Source: JBBCJM01 sp037190175 (GTDB taxonomy: Bacteria; Pseudomonadota; Alphaproteobacteria; Rhodobacterales; Rhodobacteraceae). From it: a DNA stretch of 20,274 nucleotides. The notes beneath the pieces were generated by a model, which ran no database searches, had not been told where the DNA came from, and saw only the letters and a list, made by a program, of their open reading frames with translations. Within the stretch, counting starts at the first letter, position 1. Each line of letters starts with the position of its first letter. The stretch covers positions 1 to 20,274 of the forward strand of contig JBBCJM010000201.1 of assembly GCA_037190175.1 (NCBI GenBank). The letters are read 5' to 3'. A program made the translations under genes and the position numbers. Shown piece after piece: positions 6,790-13,226 of this stretch.

Positions 6790-8028
6790 ATGACCCACAC
6801 CACCGACAGCCTGCCGCTGAGCGGCGTCAGGGTTCTGGAACTGTCGCACCTGATCGCCGGGCCGCATTGCTGCCAGCTGATGGCCGAGGAAGGCGCCGAC
6901 GTGATCAAGGTCGAGCCGCCGGGCGGCGAACTGGCCCGCTCGCGCGAGCCGATGCGGGGCACGGGCGACCGCCGCGTGGCCGCCTTCTTCGCCGCGCTGA
7001 ACCGCGGCAAGCGCAGCCTCGCGCTGGACCTGAAGTCCGAGGCGGGCCGGGCGGTGTTCCGCAGGCTGTTGGCCGAGACGGATGTGTTCGTCACCAACCT
7101 GCGCGCCGCGGCGCTGGAGCGGCTGGGCTTCCACCCCGAAACCCTGCGGCGCGACTATCCCCGGCTGATCGTCGCCTGCATCAGCGGCTTCGGGCTGAAG
7201 AACGCCGGCGACTTCGCCGACCGCGCCGGCCTCGCCATGGTGGGCGAGGCGCTGTCGGGCACCACGGGCCTCAGCCGCGACCACGACGGCAACCCGGTCT
7301 GGTGCGGCTTCGCCCTGGGCGACGTGGCCGCGGGGATGACGGCGCATTCGGCGATCCTGCTGGCGCTGCGGCAGCAGGAACGCTTCGGCACCGGCCGGCT
7401 GATCGACCTGACCCTGCCCGAATGCCTGCTGCCCATGGTCTCGGTGGCGCTGGCCCGGATCCAGGTGGCGGATGCCGAGGTCACCAGCTTCGCCGGTTCC
7501 AACAACTTCCACGGCATCCCCTACGGCGCCTTCCCGGCCAGCGACGGCTCGGTCAACCTGGGTGTCAACAGCGATGCGCTGTGGAAGAAGTTCGCCCGCG
7601 GCATCGGCCGGCCGGAACTGGCCGACGATCCGCGCTATGCCACCTATCCCGAACGCGCCCGGCGGCAGGCCGAGGTCCACGAGCTGACCGAAGCCTTCAC
7701 CCGCCGCCACACGCGCGAGGAACTGACCGCGATCCTGCAACGGGCCGACGTACCCGTGGCCTCGATCCTCTCGCTGCAGGAGGTGCTGGACAGCGACTAC
7801 TACGCCGCCCGCGGCGCGTTCTGCGAGGTGGACGACGGCATCGGCGGCACCCTGCGGCTGCCGCGGGATCCCTGCGGCTTCGACCTCGACCCCGCGCGGC
7901 TCTCGCTGCCGCGGCTGGGCCAGCATGGTACGGAAATCCTCACCGACTGCGGCTACGGCCCCGAGGACCGCGCCCGCCTGGCCCGCGAGGGCGCCTTCGG
8001 CCCCGCCGCCGAGGCCGCGCTCGCCTGA
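6790..8028 (+). CDS. Family III CoA-transferase-like protein lacking the catalytic Asp
   Basis: 412 residues from the ATG at 6790, which has GGGAGGAG about 6 bases upstream; the open frame runs back to a GTG at 6688, but that stretch covers the control-region repeats and has no ribosome site. Family features are clear: GVRVLELSHLIAGPH and GADVIKVEPPGGE at the N-terminus, NRGKRSLALDLKSE and the ALSGTTGLS segment. However, the position of the nucleophilic Asp (RPGFDLI in normal members, Asp169 of formyl-CoA transferase) reads RAGLAMV, with Ala149. The classical covalent mechanism, and also the Asp-dependent racemase mechanism of AMACR, should therefore not be available. It is the first gene of a plus-strand operon, 21 bases before an acyl-CoA dehydrogenase. 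It may bind a CoA ester in another role, or use an alternative residue. Confidence 0.87.
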   Translation: MTHTTDSLPLSGVRVLELSHLIAGPHCCQLMAEEGADVIKVEPPGGELARSREPMRGTGDRRVAAFFAALNRGKRSLALDLKSEAGRAVFRRLLAETDVFVTNLRAAALERLGFHPETLRRDYPRLIVACISGFGLKNAGDFADRAGLAMVGEALSGTTGLSRDHDGNPVWCGFALGDVAAGMTAHSAILLALRQQERFGTGRLIDLTLPECLLPMVSVALARIQVADAEVTSFAGSNNFHGIPYGAFPASDGSVNLGVNSDALWKKFARGIGRPELADDPRYATYPERARRQAEVHELTEAFTRRHTREELTAILQRADVPVASILSLQEVLDSDYYAARGAFCEVDDGIGGTLRLPRDPCGFDLDPARLSLPRLGQHGTEILTDCGYGPEDRARLAREGAFGPAAEAALA

Positions 8029-8049
8029 CCCATTCCCAAGGAGACCAAG

Positions 8050-9225
8050 ATGATCGACGCTCTCGAGCCCAAGTACGAAGGCACCCTGGCCGACGTGTTG
8101 CAGGCCACCCGCAACCTGACCCGGCGCTATCCCGACGAATACTACCGCGAACTCGACAAGAACGCGGCCTATCCGCATGACTTCGTGAAGGACGCGATGG
8201 AGGCCGGGCTCGGCGCCGTCATGGTCCCGGCCGAATACGGCGGCATGGGCCTGGGCGTGCGCGAGGCCGCGGTGGTGGTGGAGGAACTGCACCGCTCGGG
8301 CGGGGTGGGCTCGCTGATCCACGGCCAGATGTTCATGATGGGGATCCTCGCCCGCCACGGCACCGAGGAGCAGAAGAACCGCGTGCTGCCGCAGGTGGCC
8401 AACGGCTCGCTGCGGCTGCAATCCTTCTCGGTCACCGAACCCAACGCGGGCACCGACACCTCCAAGATCCAGACCCGCGCCCGCCGCGGCGGCAAGGGCT
8501 GGATCATCAAGGGCCAGAAGGTCTGGACCTCGCGGATGGACTATACCGACATGTTCATCGTGCTGGCCCGCACCAGCGAGCCCAAGGACCCCAACAAGCC
8601 CTTCCAGGGCATGTCGCTGTTCCTGGTGGACAAGCGCGAGGTGGAGCCGAAGCAGCTGACCACCCGCAAGATCGACGTGATCTTCAACCACCACACCTTC
8701 GAAGTCTTCTACGACGACATGGAGGTGCCCGAGGACGCGCTGATCGGCGAGGAGGGGCGCGGCTTCCGCTATCTGCTCGACGGGCTGAACGCCGAGCGGG
8801 TGCTGATCGCCTCGGAATGCATCGGCGACGGCAAGTGGTTCATCGAGAAGGCGGTGACCTATTCCAAGGAGCGCATCCTGTTCGGCCGGCCCATCGGCCA
8901 GAACCAGGGCGTGCAGTTTCCCATCGCGCGGGGCTATTCCCACCTGCTGGCCGCCGACGCGCTGCGCTGGAAGGCGGCCGAGATGTTCGACCGGCACGAG
9001 AATTGCGGGGCCGAGGCCAACATCGCCAAGATGCTGGCCTCGGAAGCCTCGTGGGAACTCGCCAATGTCTGCATGCAGACGCATGGCGGGTTTGGCCTGG
9101 CGGTCGAGTACGACATCGAACGCAAGTTCCGCGAGAACCGTGTGTTCCAGATCGCCCCGATCTCGACCAACATGGTCCTGAACTACGTGGGGCAGCACGT
9201 TCTGGGGATGCCGCGTTCGTACTAG
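8050..9225 (+). CDS. Acyl-CoA dehydrogenase family protein
   Basis: 391 residues with the full acyl-CoA dehydrogenase layout: N-terminal helical domain with VPAEYGGMGLG (59-69), middle beta domain with FSVTEPNAGTD (126-136, FAD/substrate motif) and KGQKVWTSRMDYTDMF, and C-terminal helical domain with QTHGGFGLAVEYDIER. The usual C-terminal catalytic base (Glu of YEGT, Glu376 in MCAD) is absent: QIYEGT reads QIAPIST (367-373). Glu249 in LNAERVL lies where isovaleryl-CoA dehydrogenase carries its Glu254 base, so alpha,beta-desaturation of a branched or cyclic acyl-CoA remains plausible. The ATG at 8050 has AAGGAGA 8 bases upstream. It sits between a CoA-transferase-like gene and a MaoC-fold gene in one operon; electrons would pass to ETF. 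Confidence 0.92.
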   Translation: MIDALEPKYEGTLADVLQATRNLTRRYPDEYYRELDKNAAYPHDFVKDAMEAGLGAVMVPAEYGGMGLGVREAAVVVEELHRSGGVGSLIHGQMFMMGILARHGTEEQKNRVLPQVANGSLRLQSFSVTEPNAGTDTSKIQTRARRGGKGWIIKGQKVWTSRMDYTDMFIVLARTSEPKDPNKPFQGMSLFLVDKREVEPKQLTTRKIDVIFNHHTFEVFYDDMEVPEDALIGEEGRGFRYLLDGLNAERVLIASECIGDGKWFIEKAVTYSKERILFGRPIGQNQGVQFPIARGYSHLLAADALRWKAAEMFDRHENCGAEANIAKMLASEASWELANVCMQTHGGFGLAVEYDIERKFRENRVFQIAPISTNMVLNYVGQHVLGMPRSY

Positions 9226-9236
9226 AGGAGACCCGG

Positions 9237-9701
9237 ATGGCCGGACTTTACTTCGAGGAATATACCGAGGACTGGGTGCACGAGAGCGCCAGCCGCACCA
9301 TCACCGAAGAGATGGTGCGCGGCTTTGTCGAACTGTGCCAGTTCACCTCGCCCACCTATGTCGACCCGGCCTATGCGCAGAAGCATTATTCCGGGCGGCT
9401 GGTGCCGGGCATCTTCGTGGTCTCGCTGGCCGAGGGGCTGCTGCTGAACGAGGGGCTGACGGCCAAGCGCGGCATCTTCCTCTTGGAGCTGACGCCGAAG
9501 TTCCTGAAGCCCAGCTATGCGGGCGACACGATCTTCAACCGCTCCTCGCTCCACTCCAAGCGGCTGACCAGCAAGCCCGACCGCGGCGTGGTGGTCTGCA
9601 ACCACGAGGTGGTGAACCAGAAGGGCGAGGTGGTGATCCATTACACCTCCTCGCGCATGATCCGCACCCGCGCCTTCGTGGAGGGCGAGGCGGTCGCCTG
9701 A
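9237..9701 (+). CDS. MaoC-fold protein lacking the hydratase dyad
   Basis: 154 residues with single-hotdog MaoC size and a recognisable resemblance to the MaoC protein at 4702-5160 (similar RTIT near the start and an SKPDRG turn late in the protein). The catalytic motif D-x-N-P-x-H is replaced by FTSPTY (36-41) followed by VD, so the Asp position is Phe36 and the His position is Tyr41. The protein is therefore unlikely to be an ordinary enoyl hydratase by itself; it could be the non-catalytic partner of a heteromeric hydratase, as known for some MaoC pairs in steroid catabolism, or a binding protein. The ATG at 9237 follows GAGGAG at 9225-9230, only 11 bases after the acyl-CoA dehydrogenase stop, so the two are co-transcribed. 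Confidence 0.8.
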   Translation: MAGLYFEEYTEDWVHESASRTITEEMVRGFVELCQFTSPTYVDPAYAQKHYSGRLVPGIFVVSLAEGLLLNEGLTAKRGIFLLELTPKFLKPSYAGDTIFNRSSLHSKRLTSKPDRGVVVCNHEVVNQKGEVVIHYTSSRMIRTRAFVEGEAVA

Positions 9702-9707
9702 CCGCGG

Positions 9708-9745
9708 CGCGGCCGGCTGGCATGGCGATTGCGTCGCCGGCCGCG
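9708..9745. repeat. 10-bp perfect inverted repeat around the sigma-54 core
   Basis: CGCGGCCGGC at 9708-9717 and GCCGGCCGCG at 9736-9745 are exact reverse complements and enclose exactly the promoter core plus three bases. In RNA read from upstream this is a strong hairpin and may stop or attenuate transcripts from the MaoC gene; in DNA it frames the sigma-54 site. Confidence 0.7.
9718..9732 (+). promoter_or_regulatory. Sigma-54 (-24/-12) promoter for the thiolase-like gene
   Basis: TGGCATGGCGATTGC fits TGGCAYG-N4-TTGC with the GG-N10-GC spacing (GG 9719-9720, GC 9731-9732). Transcription would start near 9743-9745, with a leader of about 25 bases before the ATG at 9769. It gives the thiolase gene a separate switch from the three upstream genes of its operon. 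Confidence 0.83.
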
Positions 9746-9768
9746 AGAGACATCGTACGGAGCCGCCC

Positions 9769-10935
9769 ATGACCATCAGAAATCGCGCCGTCATCGTCGG
9801 GGTGAGCGAAAGCGACATCGGCCGCCTGCCGCACATGAGCGGGCTGGGCCTGAACGCCCAGGCCGCCCGGCGCGCCATCGCCGACGCGGGGATCAGGCAT
9901 ACCGAGATCGACGGGCTCCTGACCGCCTATTCCTTCACCGAGCCCTATTTCATGCTGGGCTCGGTGCTGGCCGAATACCTGGGGATGCAGCCGACCTATG
10001 GCGGCAGCGTGGTGGTGGGCGGCGCCTCGCCCGCGGTGATGCTGCACCACGCCGCCCAGGCGGTGGCGACCGGGGCGGCGAAGACCGTGCTGGTCTGCGC
10101 CGGCGAGAACCGCGCCACCGGCATGACCCGCGACGATGCGGTCTCGGCGCTGTCGGCGGTGGGGCACCCCTATTTCGAGGCGCCCTACGGGATCGGCATC
10201 CCCACGCTCTATGCGCTGGTGGCGCAGGCCTACATGCAGAAATACGGCACCCGGCGCGAGGAGATGGCGGCGGTCTCGGTCAACACCCGCAACCATGCGC
10301 TGCTGCATCCCAACGCGCAGATGAAGACCGCGATCACGGTGGAGGACGTGCTGGCGTCGAAGCCGATCTCGGATCCGCTGAACATGCTGGACTGCTGCCT
10401 CCTGTCCGACGCCGGCGGCGCCTTCGTGGTGACCACGCCCGAACGGGCGGCCGACCTGCCGGGCAGGCCGGTCTGGCTGGCGGGCATCGCCGAACTGCAC
10501 ACGCACGAGCACCTGACCTCGGCCCCCAGCCTGACCGACTTCGGCGCCCACCAGTCCAGCCGGGCGGCCTATGCCATGGCCGGGCTGGGGCCCGGGGACA
10601 TGGATTTCGCGATGCTCTACGACTGCTTCAGCATCGTGCCGATCATCGAGATGGAGGAACTGGGCCTTGCTCCCCGCGGCGAGGGTGGCGCCTTCTTCGC
10701 CGCCGGCCACGCGGCGGTGGGCGGCAGGCTGCCGGTCAACACCCACGGCGGAATGCTGAGCCACGCCCATGCCGGGGCGGCCGGGGGGCTGCTGGCCATC
10801 GTCGAGGCGGTGCGCCAGTTGCGCGGCGAGGCCGGCCCGCGCCAGGTGCAGGGTGCCGGCGCGGCGGTGGTGCACAGCGAGGGGGGCCTGTTGTCCTCGC
10901 ATTGCACCATGGTGCTGACCGCGGAGAAGCGATAG
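9769..10935 (+). CDS. Thiolase-superfamily protein (SCP-x/Ltp type) lacking the nucleophilic Cys
   Basis: 388 residues, the size of SCP-x-type thiolases. The N-terminal half begins AVIVGVSESDIGR; the loop that carries the nucleophilic Cys in true thiolases (NNNCSTG type) reads VVGGASPAV (82-90), with no Cys. The second half has YDCFS (284-288) and NTHGG (324-328, His326). This pattern is typical of thiolase-like proteins that work with DUF35 partners, such as the Ltp-type retro-aldolases of steroid side-chain breakdown, which do not use a Cys nucleophile. A DUF35 gene is indeed present in the window at 12828-13226, convergent and also downstream of a sigma-54 promoter. A retro-aldol or other non-thiolytic C-C reaction is my inference. 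The ATG has a weak ribosome site (CGGAG at 9759-9763) and is preceded by its own sigma-54 promoter. Confidence 0.85.
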   Translation: MTIRNRAVIVGVSESDIGRLPHMSGLGLNAQAARRAIADAGIRHTEIDGLLTAYSFTEPYFMLGSVLAEYLGMQPTYGGSVVVGGASPAVMLHHAAQAVATGAAKTVLVCAGENRATGMTRDDAVSALSAVGHPYFEAPYGIGIPTLYALVAQAYMQKYGTRREEMAAVSVNTRNHALLHPNAQMKTAITVEDVLASKPISDPLNMLDCCLLSDAGGAFVVTTPERAADLPGRPVWLAGIAELHTHEHLTSAPSLTDFGAHQSSRAAYAMAGLGPGDMDFAMLYDCFSIVPIIEMEELGLAPRGEGGAFFAAGHAAVGGRLPVNTHGGMLSHAHAGAAGGLLAIVEAVRQLRGEAGPRQVQGAGAAVVHSEGGLLSSHCTMVLTAEKR

Positions 10936-10956
10936 CGCGGCTCCTGCGGCCGGCCG

Positions 10957-11094
10957 CCGGGGGCTTCGCGCCCCCGGACCCCCCGGGATATTTGAAGCTC
11001 GAAAGAGAAGCGGGAGGGGGGACAATTGAGTCAAATCGTCCTTCTTCTGTCCTTAAATATCCCGCGGGGGTCCGGGGGGCGCGAAGCCCCCCGG
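10957..11094. repeat. Inverted pair of GGGGGCTTCGCGCCCCC hairpin repeats (REP-like), bidirectional terminator
   Basis: Two related elements face each other between convergent genes. The left copy (10957-10997) starts with a hairpin CCGGGGGC-TTCGC-GCCCCCGG (10957-10977) and ends in GGGATATTTGAAG; the right copy (11051-11094, other strand) has a hairpin with 9-bp arms and loop (11072-11094), then the same CCGG-A-CCCCC and GGGATATTTAAG tail. The two copies could also pair with each other over about 40 bases. Elements of this kind are common between genes in Rhodobacteraceae, as far as I recall. They probably end transcription from both sides. The right copy lies inside the 3' end of the thioesterase-like gene at 11053-11955. 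Confidence 0.85.
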
Positions 11095-11955
11095 CGCTTG
11101 CCGCAGGCCCCGACGCTTTCCGGCCAGCCTAGCGAAAGCCTCGCGCAGCGGCGCCGGCAGGTCGACCGAGCGGCGGGTTTCCAGGCTGAGGACCAGCGTC
11201 ACCGCCGCCGCATCGGCGATCGCCGCGCCCGTGCGCAGGTCGTCCAGCTGGTGGTGCAGCCGGAAGGTGCGCCCGGCGATCGCCTCGAACCAGGAGACCA
11301 GCCGCACCGGGGCGCCGGGCTCTGCCGTGCCGTGCAGGCCGACTTTCAGCTCCACGATGGCCCGGCCCAGCCCGTTGGCGTAGAAATCCGCCGGGCTGAC
11401 CCCGATGTGCTGCCACAGGTTGCCGCCGCCGTCCGAGACCCGGGTCAGCACCGTGTTCAGGATATAGGCGCCGGTGTGGTCGAACTCCTGCGGGCGCAGG
11501 ATGCCCACATGGGTCAGCGCCGCGCGGCCTTCGGCCAGCAGCGCGTCGGTATCGGCCGGCGGGCGCAGGCCCGGGGCGATGCTGCGCGGCCCCCAGGCGG
11601 CCGCGTCCTCCAGCAGCGGCAGCCCCGGGGGCGCCGCGCCGCCGGTATCGAGGGCGGTGGCGCAGAGCGCGCCGGTGGTGCCGTGGCGCATCAGGTGGAC
11701 GATCCCGTCCCCCGCGCGGGCCGAGCCCACCCGCATCGGCTCCAGCCCCCGCAACTCGCGGAAGAAGCGCAGGTGCCGCACCCGGGCGCAGGCGGCGCCG
11801 GGGTTCGCCCCGCCGGCGGCGAGGGCCACCCGCTCGGCCGCCTGCTGGAAGGCGCGCAGGTAGTATTGCGTGTTCCAGTGCCCGTTGGCGTCGATCTCCC
11901 ACATCGGCACATGGCCGACATGGGTGTCGGGCAGGTCGGGGACCCCGGCGCTCAT
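11053..11955 (-). CDS. Double-hotdog thioesterase-like protein 2, with repeat-encoded C-terminus
   Basis: 300 residues, paralogue of the gene just upstream. Two hotdog-like halves can be seen: the first with WEIDANGHWNTQYYLRAFQ near residues 19-37 (the D-x-N-x-H pattern of 4HBT-type thioesterases) and the second with LRPQEFDHTGAYILN near 170. Such proteins hydrolyse or bind acyl thioesters in the cytoplasm. The ATG at 11955 overlaps the previous stop as ATGA, so translation is coupled. The last residues, GGFAPPGPPRDI, are encoded by the right copy of the intergenic hairpin repeat, and the TAA (11053-11055) lies in its ATATTTAAG tail; the paralogue ends about 17 residues earlier. The family ending was therefore probably lost and replaced by repeat sequence. 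Substrate unknown. Confidence 0.77.
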   Translation of the reverse strand: MSAGVPDLPDTHVGHVPMWEIDANGHWNTQYYLRAFQQAAERVALAAGGANPGAACARVRHLRFFRELRGLEPMRVGSARAGDGIVHLMRHGTTGALCATALDTGGAAPPGLPLLEDAAAWGPRSIAPGLRPPADTDALLAEGRAALTHVGILRPQEFDHTGAYILNTVLTRVSDGGGNLWQHIGVSPADFYANGLGRAIVELKVGLHGTAEPGAPVRLVSWFEAIAGRTFRLHHQLDDLRTGAAIADAAAVTLVLSLETRRSVDLPAPLREAFARLAGKRRGLRQAPGGFAPPGPPRDI

Positions 11956-12824
11956 CCCGGCGCCCCGAGGCCCAGCCGCTCGCGCGCCTCCTGCACGAAA
12001 CCGGGCACCGCGGTCGCCCGCCGGGTGCCGAGGTCGATCACCAGCATCAGGATCTCGATGCTGGCGCAGGGCCGGCCGGTGGTGGCGTTCGCCATCTGGT
12101 GGTGGATCGTGAACGACCGCGTCCCGATCTCGGAGACCCAGGAGGCGACCTCCAGCATCTCTCCCGCGCGGGCGGGCCCGTGCCGGCCGACCTTCACCTC
12201 CACCGCCATCCGGTTGCAGTTGGTGCGGTCGATCCAGTCCACCGTCAGCCCCAGCCGGTTCAGCAGCTGGTGCGAGCCGGCGGAGTTCCGGGCGACCAGT
12301 TCGTTGGCCAGGATGTCGCCGGTGTGGTCGACCTCGGCGGGCCGCACCACGCCCGCGGGCGCGGCCGGCAGGCGCGCGGCGGCGGGGTTCCAGACATGCG
12401 GCGCGGCGGACAGCCCGCGGGGCAGGGCGCGGGCCAGGTCGGCCTCCGCCCGGGCGGGCAGGGCGCCCACGGGATACGCGGGCCATTCGATGGCGGTGGC
12501 GGAGAGCTCGCCCGTGGCACCCGCCTCCATCCAGTGGATCACCGCCCCGTCGAAGGCCCCGCCCGCGATGCGCGAGGAGCGGATGCGCATGGTCTGCGGG
12601 CAGCGCAGTTCCCTGTGGAAGCGGTAGTGGCGCAGGGTGGCGCTGGCGCTGCCGGGGTTGGCGCCGGTCAGCGCATGGGCCAGCACCTCGGAGGCCACCT
12701 GGAAGGCGCGCACGTAGTACTGCATGTTCCAGTGGTCGTTGCGGTCGCATTCCCACTGCCTGACCACGCTGGAATAGGTCAGCCGCGAATTGCCCTCGCG
12801 CAGGGGCAGGCGTTCCAGGCTCAT
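11952..12824 (-). CDS. Double-hotdog thioesterase-like protein 1
   Basis: 290 residues with two hotdog-like halves. The first has ECDRNDHWNMQYYVRAFQVA (25-44), matching the D-x-N-x-H-W-N-x-Q-Y-Y pattern of its tandem paralogue; the second has RPAEVDHTGDILANELVARN and a C-terminal TIHHQMANATTGRP strand pair. The fold points to acyl-CoA thioester hydrolysis or binding; which half is active is not clear. Start ATG at 12824, 3 bases after the DUF35 stop; its own stop overlaps the start of the next gene by 4 bases. As part of the rpoN-crotonase-DUF35-thioesterase unit it probably releases a product acid or clears dead-end CoA esters. Confidence 0.77.
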   Translation of the reverse strand: MSLERLPLREGNSRLTYSSVVRQWECDRNDHWNMQYYVRAFQVASEVLAHALTGANPGSASATLRHYRFHRELRCPQTMRIRSSRIAGGAFDGAVIHWMEAGATGELSATAIEWPAYPVGALPARAEADLARALPRGLSAAPHVWNPAAARLPAAPAGVVRPAEVDHTGDILANELVARNSAGSHQLLNRLGLTVDWIDRTNCNRMAVEVKVGRHGPARAGEMLEVASWVSEIGTRSFTIHHQMANATTGRPCASIEILMLVIDLGTRRATAVPGFVQEARERLGLGAPG

Positions 12825-12827
12825 CCG

Positions 12828-13226
12828 TCAGACCCGGCGGAACACCGGCAGCACGGCGCCATCCGCCCCCGGCTCGAAGGCCACCTCCACCCGGTCGCCG
12901 ATCCGCACCTCCAGCGCATCCTCGCCGGTCAGGCCGCTGATCATCCGCGGCCCCTCCTCGACCAGGACCGCGGCCACGGCATAGGGCACCTTGTCGCGGA
13001 AGGCGGGCAGGGGGGCGCGGCGCACGATGGTGAAACTTTCCACCACGCCCCTGCCGCTGCTTTCGATCCAGTCCAGCCCGGCCTCCCAGCAGGTGGCGCA
13101 ATGGTGCCGCGGCGGGAACTGCACCGCGTTGCAGGCGCGGCATTTCTGGAACAGGAGCCGGCCCTCCTGCGCGCCCTTCCAGTATTCGGCGCTGTCGCCG
13201 TTGGCGAGGCTGTTCGTCGCGCTCAT
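12828..13226 (-). CDS. DUF35 zinc-ribbon/OB-fold protein
   Basis: 132 residues, the normal DUF35 size. The N-terminal rubredoxin-like zinc ribbon is complete: Cys29-x2-Cys32 and Cys43-x2-Cys46 (KCRACN and HHCATCW). The rest is an OB-fold with the family VVESFTIVRR and PYAVAAVLVEEG segments. DUF35 proteins bind and steer thiolase-superfamily enzymes (Ltp2-ChsH2 and HMG-CoA synthase systems are known cases), and the obvious partner here is the Cys-less thiolase-like protein at 9769-10935. The ATG at 13226 is preceded by AAAGGAGCG and overlaps the crotonase stop by 4 bases (ATGA), so the two are translationally coupled. Family call is firm; the partner is inferred. Confidence 0.92.
   Translation of the reverse strand: MSATNSLANGDSAEYWKGAQEGRLLFQKCRACNAVQFPPRHHCATCWEAGLDWIESSGRGVVESFTIVRRAPLPAFRDKVPYAVAAVLVEEGPRMISGLTGEDALEVRIGDRVEVAFEPGADGAVLPVFRRV

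Noticed and set aside
6736..9198. 820-residue minus-strand open frame opposite the CoA-transferase and acyl-CoA dehydrogenase genes
   Set aside because: Composition is shadow-like, it spans two well-recognised genes on the other strand and has no ribosome site or motif.
11026..11034. TTGAGTCAA palindrome between the hairpin repeats as an FNR-type site
   Set aside because: The half-sites are too close for FNR (needs TTGAT-N4-ATCAA), and it lies between convergent gene ends where no promoter is needed.
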